NCBI RefSeq assembly: GCF_902497775.2
Contig: NZ_OZ024668.1
Location: 5,068,326 to 5,132,325 of the forward strand
Reading direction: 5' to 3'
DNA: 64,000 nucleotides
Source: Pseudomonas fluorescens
GTDB lineage: Bacteria > Pseudomonadota > Gammaproteobacteria > Pseudomonadales > Pseudomonadaceae
The notes beneath the pieces are model-generated. The model worked only from the letters and a program-made list of their open reading frames with translations. It ran no database searches and had not been told where the DNA came from. Position 1 is the first letter of the stretch. Each line of letters opens with the position of its first letter. A program made the position numbers and the translations under genes. Below are positions 60,507 to 64,000 of this stretch, piece after piece.

Positions 60507-61499
60507 ATGTTTCCCTCAACCCCCAGCCCTTTCAAACCTGCCTTGGGGCTGGGCAATCCGCATATGCAGACGCTATGGGGGCCGCTGTGGCGCAAGTCGG
60601 CCGCCCTGAGCCGCCAGCGCGAACGCCTGTGGCTGGCTGATGGCGATTTTCTCGATCTCGACTGGCACGGCCCCCATGAAGCGACAACACCGGTGGTGCT
60701 GGTGCTGCACGGGCTCACCGGTTCCTCCAGCTCGCCTTACGTCATCGGCCTGCAACAGGCCCTGGCCGACCGTGGCTGGGCCAGCGTGGCGCTGAACTGG
60801 CGTGGCTGCTCGGGCGAACCGAACCTGCTGCCACGCAGTTATCACTCAGGCGCCAGCGAGGACCTGGCCGAAGCCGTTGACCATCTGCGTGCTCAGCGCC
60901 CGCAAGCGCCGTTGTATGCCGTGGGTTATTCGCTGGGCGGCAACGTGCTGCTCAAGCACCTGGGCGAAGCCGGCTCGGCCAGCCAGTTGCAGGCGGCGGT
61001 AGCGGTGTCGGTGCCGTTTCGCCTTGACCAGTGTGCCGATCGCATCGGCCTGGGCTTTTCCCGGGTGTACCAGGCGCACTTCATGCGCGCCATGCTCGCC
61101 TATGTGAAAGACAAGCAGCGCCACTTCCAGCATCACGGCCACCACGAAGGGCTGGCCGCGCTGGAGCGCCTGGGCCCGCTGGAAAACCTGCGCACCTTCT
61201 GGGATTTCGACGGTCGGGTGACCGCCCCGCTCAATGGCTTTGCCGATGCCAAGGACTATTACCGGCGCGCCTCCAGCCGATATTTTCTGGGCGAGAACCG
61301 CACGCCAACGCTGATCATCCATTCCAGCGACGATCCGTTCGTGTTTGCCCATAGCCTGCCAGCGGCCAATGAGCTGGCGGCGCAGACCACCTTCGAGCTG
61401 CATGCGCGGGGCGGGCATGTGGGGTTTGTCGATGGCAGCGTGCGCAACCCGGGGTATTACCTGGAGCGGCGGATACCGCAGTGGCTGGCTGGAAACTGA
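60507..61499 (+). CDS. Alpha/beta hydrolase, YheT/EMB8 family
   Basis: The 330-residue protein has LGNPHMQTLWG at residues 14-24 (the YheT family start), LHGLTGSSSSPYV (68-80, oxyanion side), nucleophile Ser142 in VGYSLGGNV, an Asp in IHSSDDPFVF and His in RGGHVGFVDG. It should be a carboxylesterase or acyl hydrolase of unknown natural substrate, in the cytoplasm or at the membrane face. It follows the M16 fragment by 66 bases and is followed by a divergent-type REP variant. Confidence 0.9.
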   Translation: MFPSTPSPFKPALGLGNPHMQTLWGPLWRKSAALSRQRERLWLADGDFLDLDWHGPHEATTPVVLVLHGLTGSSSSPYVIGLQQALADRGWASVALNWRGCSGEPNLLPRSYHSGASEDLAEAVDHLRAQRPQAPLYAVGYSLGGNVLLKHLGEAGSASQLQAAVAVSVPFRLDQCADRIGLGFSRVYQAHFMRAMLAYVKDKQRHFQHHGHHEGLAALERLGPLENLRTFWDFDGRVTAPLNGFADAKDYYRRASSRYFLGENRTPTLIIHSSDDPFVFAHSLPAANELAAQTTFELHARGGHVGFVDGSVRNPGYYLERRIPQWLAGN

Positions 61500-61517
61500 G
61501 CTGACGTCCAGGGCCTC

Positions 61518-61568
61518 ATCGCGGGTCAAGTCGGATCGCCGCACCGCCGCTCCCACATGCCCCGCGAT
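61518..61568. repeat. Variant REP element
   Basis: ATCGCGGGTCAAG (61518-61530) and CGCTCCCACA (61548-61557) are parts of the REP core separated by TCGGATCGCCGCACCGC, followed by CCCCGCGAT (61560-61568). It is an expanded or rearranged copy of the REP elements elsewhere in the window, between convergent genes. Confidence 0.7.
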
Positions 61569-61573
61569 GCTTT

Positions 61574-62428
61574 TCAGTCGCCCTTAGCTATCGCCCGCGT
61601 GGGATCAGTAATCCACTCACTCCACGAGCCCGCATACAGCCTGCCCAGCGGATAGCCTGCCAGCGCCAGGGCAAACAGGTTGTGGCAAGCCGTCACCCCC
61701 GACCCACAGTAAGCCACCAGTTGCTCCGGCGGTCGTTTGCCAAACTTCTCGGCAAAACGCTGCTTGAGCTGCTCGGCCGGCAAAAACCGGCCATCGGCGC
61801 CCAGGTTGTCGGTAAATGCCGCGCACTGCGCGCCTGGGATGTGCCCGGCCACCGGGTCTATGGGTTCGACCTCGCCACGAAAACGCGGCAAGCCGCGGGC
61901 ATCGATCAGGGTCAGTTCGGGCTTGCCCAGGCGCTCGCCCAACTGTGCGGCATCCAGCACCAGGCTGTCGTCCGGCTCACCGCTGAAATGACCTTCGCGC
62001 TTGGCCGGCGGGTCGAGGCTCAGCGGCAGCCCGGCCGCGTGCCAGGCTTTAAGGCCGCCATCGAGGATTGATACCCCGCTGCGCTTGCCCAGCCAGGCCA
62101 GCAGCCACCAGGCCCGGGCTGCAAAAGCGCCCGGGCCGTCGTCGTACAGAACAACTTCACTGTCGTTGTCGATGCCCCAGCCACGCAGCCGCTCGACCAG
62201 TTTCTCGGCGTCCGGCAGCGGGTGACGGCCGGTCACACCCTTGATGATCGGCCCGCTGAGGTCGCGCTCCAAATCAACACAATGCGCCCCGGCAATATGC
62301 CCCTCGGCGTAACTGCGCTGGCCATAATCAACATCTTCCAAAGCAAAACGACAATCGAGAATCACCAGCGCCGGCGCCTCCAGGCGTTCGGCCAATTGCT
62401 GGGCGGTGATCAGTTGCGCGAGGGGCAT
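61574..62428 (-). CDS. sseA: 3-mercaptopyruvate sulfurtransferase (two rhodanese domains)
   Basis: The 284-residue protein has two rhodanese domains; the second has the active loop Cys241-G-S-G-V-T-A, the form that marks mercaptopyruvate sulfurtransferase (rhodanese proper has CRxGx[RT]). DGGLKAWHAAGLPLS and GAQCAAFTDNL are family segments. It moves sulfur from 3-mercaptopyruvate to thiols or cyanide. It lies 39 bases downstream of the TetR gene on the same strand. Confidence 0.93.
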   Translation of the reverse strand: MPLAQLITAQQLAERLEAPALVILDCRFALEDVDYGQRSYAEGHIAGAHCVDLERDLSGPIIKGVTGRHPLPDAEKLVERLRGWGIDNDSEVVLYDDGPGAFAARAWWLLAWLGKRSGVSILDGGLKAWHAAGLPLSLDPPAKREGHFSGEPDDSLVLDAAQLGERLGKPELTLIDARGLPRFRGEVEPIDPVAGHIPGAQCAAFTDNLGADGRFLPAEQLKQRFAEKFGKRPPEQLVAYCGSGVTACHNLFALALAGYPLGRLYAGSWSEWITDPTRAIAKGD

Positions 62429-62467
62429 GACAGTCTCCTGAACGATTGAACGGATAAGGCCCGGGCG

Positions 62468-63133
62468 TTATTGCTCCAGCGCCTGGTTAAGCGAAACGTA
62501 GAATTCCTGGCACAAGGCATCCACGGCGGGGCGCGCCTTGGCGGTGACGAAGCCGAGCTCCAGGACCAATACCTGAAAGACACCGCGCTTGAAGGCTTCT
62601 TCACTCAAATGTGCGGAGTTTTCGCGAGTGGTGCAAAGAAAACGTACCCATGACGTGAGGATGATCCAGGCATTGAGGGTCAGCGACTCGATCTGCACGG
62701 TGTCCATTTCAACGATACCGGCCTCGACGAAGCCGCGGTAGATCGCCTGGCCTTGCAGCAGGCAGCGCTGGGAGAAGCGCCGGTAACGGGCGGCCAGCTC
62801 CTTGTCGCTGTCGAGCAGGTGCTCAAGGTCGCGGTGCAAAAAGCGGTAGTTCCACATCGCCGCCAGCAGCGCCTTGAGGTAGAAGCGTTTGTCCTCGACG
62901 GTGGCTACGCGCCCTTGGGGAGGGCGCAGGAAGCTTTCCACCAGCTCTTCGTACTGGGTGAAGAGCACAGCGATGATTTCCTGCTTGTTAGCGAAGTGGT
63001 AGTACAGGTTGCCGGGCGATATCTCCATGTGCGCGGCAATGTGATTGGTGCTGACACTGCGTTCGCCTTGCTGGTTGAACAGCTCCAGGCTGTTCTGCAC
63101 GATGCGCTCGCGGGTCTTGATACGCGGGGCCAT
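62468..63133 (-). CDS. TetR/AcrR-family regulator
   Basis: The 221-residue regulator has an N-terminal helix-turn-helix (about 8-52) with the family end GNLYYHFANKQEI, and a helical ligand domain that I do not recognise. It is divergent from the aldehyde dehydrogenase gene, with an 18-base perfect palindrome between them, the usual arrangement for a TetR protein that represses the divergent gene and itself. An aldehyde, a fatty acid or an aromatic acid could be the effector; the sequence does not say. Confidence 0.92.
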   Translation of the reverse strand: MAPRIKTRERIVQNSLELFNQQGERSVSTNHIAAHMEISPGNLYYHFANKQEIIAVLFTQYEELVESFLRPPQGRVATVEDKRFYLKALLAAMWNYRFLHRDLEHLLDSDKELAARYRRFSQRCLLQGQAIYRGFVEAGIVEMDTVQIESLTLNAWIILTSWVRFLCTTRENSAHLSEEAFKRGVFQVLVLELGFVTAKARPAVDALCQEFYVSLNQALEQ

Positions 63134-63237
63134 GATCAGCTCCAGAAAGTGAGCTTATAAAGAATAGGACCATCTTACGGATTATCCCGACGGGATGTAC
63201 TTGAGTTGTCGTAGGAATGGTCGCAAATGCCGAAAAA

Positions 63238-63255
63238 CTAGAGTATATACTCTAG
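63238..63255. promoter_or_regulatory. Perfect 18-base palindrome, probable TetR operator
   Basis: CTAGAGTATATACTCTAG is an exact palindrome of 18 bases with A runs on both sides. It lies 31 bases before the calB ATG and 105 bases before the tetR start; it includes TATACT on both strands, a fair -10 box, so binding there would block a promoter directly. Confidence 0.8.
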
Positions 63256-63285
63256 AAAAATACTGACCTTGCCGTGGAGTTTCGC

Positions 63286-64000
63286 ATGCTTGCCGACGCT
63301 ACCCGCTCCCTTCCCAGCACCGAACTCGACAACCTCGATGCGCTGTTCACCGCCCAACGCCAGGCCTTCAGCGGCAACCCGCTGCCTTCGCCAGCGCAAC
63401 GCAGGCAATGGCTCAAAGGCTTGCGCCAGGCCCTGCTGGAGCAGAAAAACGCGCTGATCGCCGCGATCAGCGAGGATTTTGCCGGGCGTAGCACCGACGA
63501 AACCTTGCTGGCCGAACTGATGCCCAGCGTCCAGGGGCTGCAGCATGCCGAGAAACATTTGAGCCAATGGATGAAAGCTTCAAGGCGCAAGGTCGGCCTG
63601 GCCTTTCAGCCAGCCAGTGCCAAGGTGCACTACCAGCCACTGGGCGTGGTCGGGATCATCGTGCCATGGAACTACCCCCTGTTTCTCGCAATCGGCCCGC
63701 TGACCTGCGCCCTGGCCGCCGGCAATCGGGTCATGCTCAAGCTCAGCGAGGCCACGCCAGCGACCGGGCTGCTGTTGAAGCAGTTGCTTGGCAAAGTGTT
63801 TCCTGAAGACCTGGTTAGCGTGGTACTGGGCGAAGCTGAAGTTGGCCAGGCGTTTTCGCAACTGCCGTTCGATCACCTGTTGTTCACAGGCGCCACCAGC
63901 GTCGGCCGCCAAGTGATGCTCGCCGCCGCACAGAACCTGACCCCGGTAACCCTGGAACTGGGCGGCAAATCACCGGCAATCGTCTCTTCCAACGTGCCAC
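63286..64000 (+). CDS. calB: Aldehyde dehydrogenase, coniferyl-aldehyde type, 3' end cut by window
   Basis: The first 238 codons are visible. The protein has an ALDH N-terminus, IVPWNYP (125-131), the NAD site FTGATSVG (200-207) and LELGGKSP (223-230) with the general-base Glu224; the catalytic Cys lies beyond base 64000. The short N-terminus and the block LGVVGIIVPWNYPLFLAIGP match coniferyl-aldehyde dehydrogenases (CalB), which oxidise coniferyl aldehyde to ferulate; other alkyl or aryl aldehydes are possible. The ATG at 63286 follows GTGGAG. Likely controlled by the divergent TetR gene. Confidence 0.85.
   Translation, partial: MLADATRSLPSTELDNLDALFTAQRQAFSGNPLPSPAQRRQWLKGLRQALLEQKNALIAAISEDFAGRSTDETLLAELMPSVQGLQHAEKHLSQWMKASRRKVGLAFQPASAKVHYQPLGVVGIIVPWNYPLFLAIGPLTCALAAGNRVMLKLSEATPATGLLLKQLLGKVFPEDLVSVVLGEAEVGQAFSQLPFDHLLFTGATSVGRQVMLAAAQNLTPVTLELGGKSPAIVSSNVP

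Overview
The window is chromosomal DNA of a fluorescent Pseudomonas, most like the P. putida group. The evidence is a high-GC coding style, gene content, many REP elements of the type CGCGGG(G/T)CAAGCCCGCTCC, and a core gene order (hemE-gltDB-damX-aroBK-pil/hof-mrcA-maeB-rpmE-priA-argS ... pilT-yggS-proC-yggT-metXW ... thiGS-mtgA-rpoH-ftsXEY-M16 pair-rsmD ... sseA-tetR-calB) that I recall from that group. I see no rRNA, tRNA, CRISPR array, prophage or insertion sequence. Only one stretch above 300 bases lacks a gene (22380-22742, the gltB leader and damX terminator).

Region 1 (1-11.5 kb, accessory) is the 3' part of an aryl-polyene-type pigment operon. It holds an aromatic amino-acid ammonia-lyase (cut by the window edge), a hotdog thioesterase, a LolA-like carrier, an MMPL/RND exporter, a CPA2 antiporter-like membrane protein, a halogenase-type flavoprotein, a methyltransferase, a DUF3261 lipoprotein, and the set ketosynthase-dehydratase-ketoreductase-ketosynthase (same order as apeOPQR). 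All twelve genes overlap their neighbour by 1-14 bases. The likely chemistry is deamination to an arylacrylate starter, iterative type II polyene extension, tailoring, and delivery to the outer membrane. The carrier proteins, acyl-ACP ligase and further partners must lie upstream of the window. Two small envelope genes follow, then a LysR/MFS divergent pair and a YgiW-type OB-fold protein.

Region 2 (15-42 kb) is core metabolism and envelope: heme, glutamate synthase, DamX, shikimate genes, PBP1a, malic enzyme, L31, PriA, ArgS. Between aroK and mrcA lies a strongly condensed type IV pilus/Hof locus: PilM and PilN are one protein (with the middle of PilM missing), PilO and PilP are one protein, and PilQ is a 413-residue secretin without AMIN domains. 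A separate pilT lies at 40.8 kb.

Region 3 (42-64 kb) holds proline and methionine synthesis (proC, metX, metW), RdgB, HemW, TrmB, thiazole synthesis (thiG, thiS), MtgA, the ftsY-ftsE-ftsX-rpoH block, an M16 peptidase pair with one active and one inactive subunit, RsmD, a YheT-like hydrolase, a mercaptopyruvate sulfurtransferase, and a TetR gene divergent from a coniferyl-aldehyde dehydrogenase that runs off the window. Regulatory signals include an AlgU/sigma-E-like promoter before rpoH, an 18-bp perfect palindrome between tetR and calB, an rpmE terminator lying inside the next gene's signal-peptide codons, and a 13-bp perfect hairpin covering the ribosome binding site of a decayed M16 fragment.
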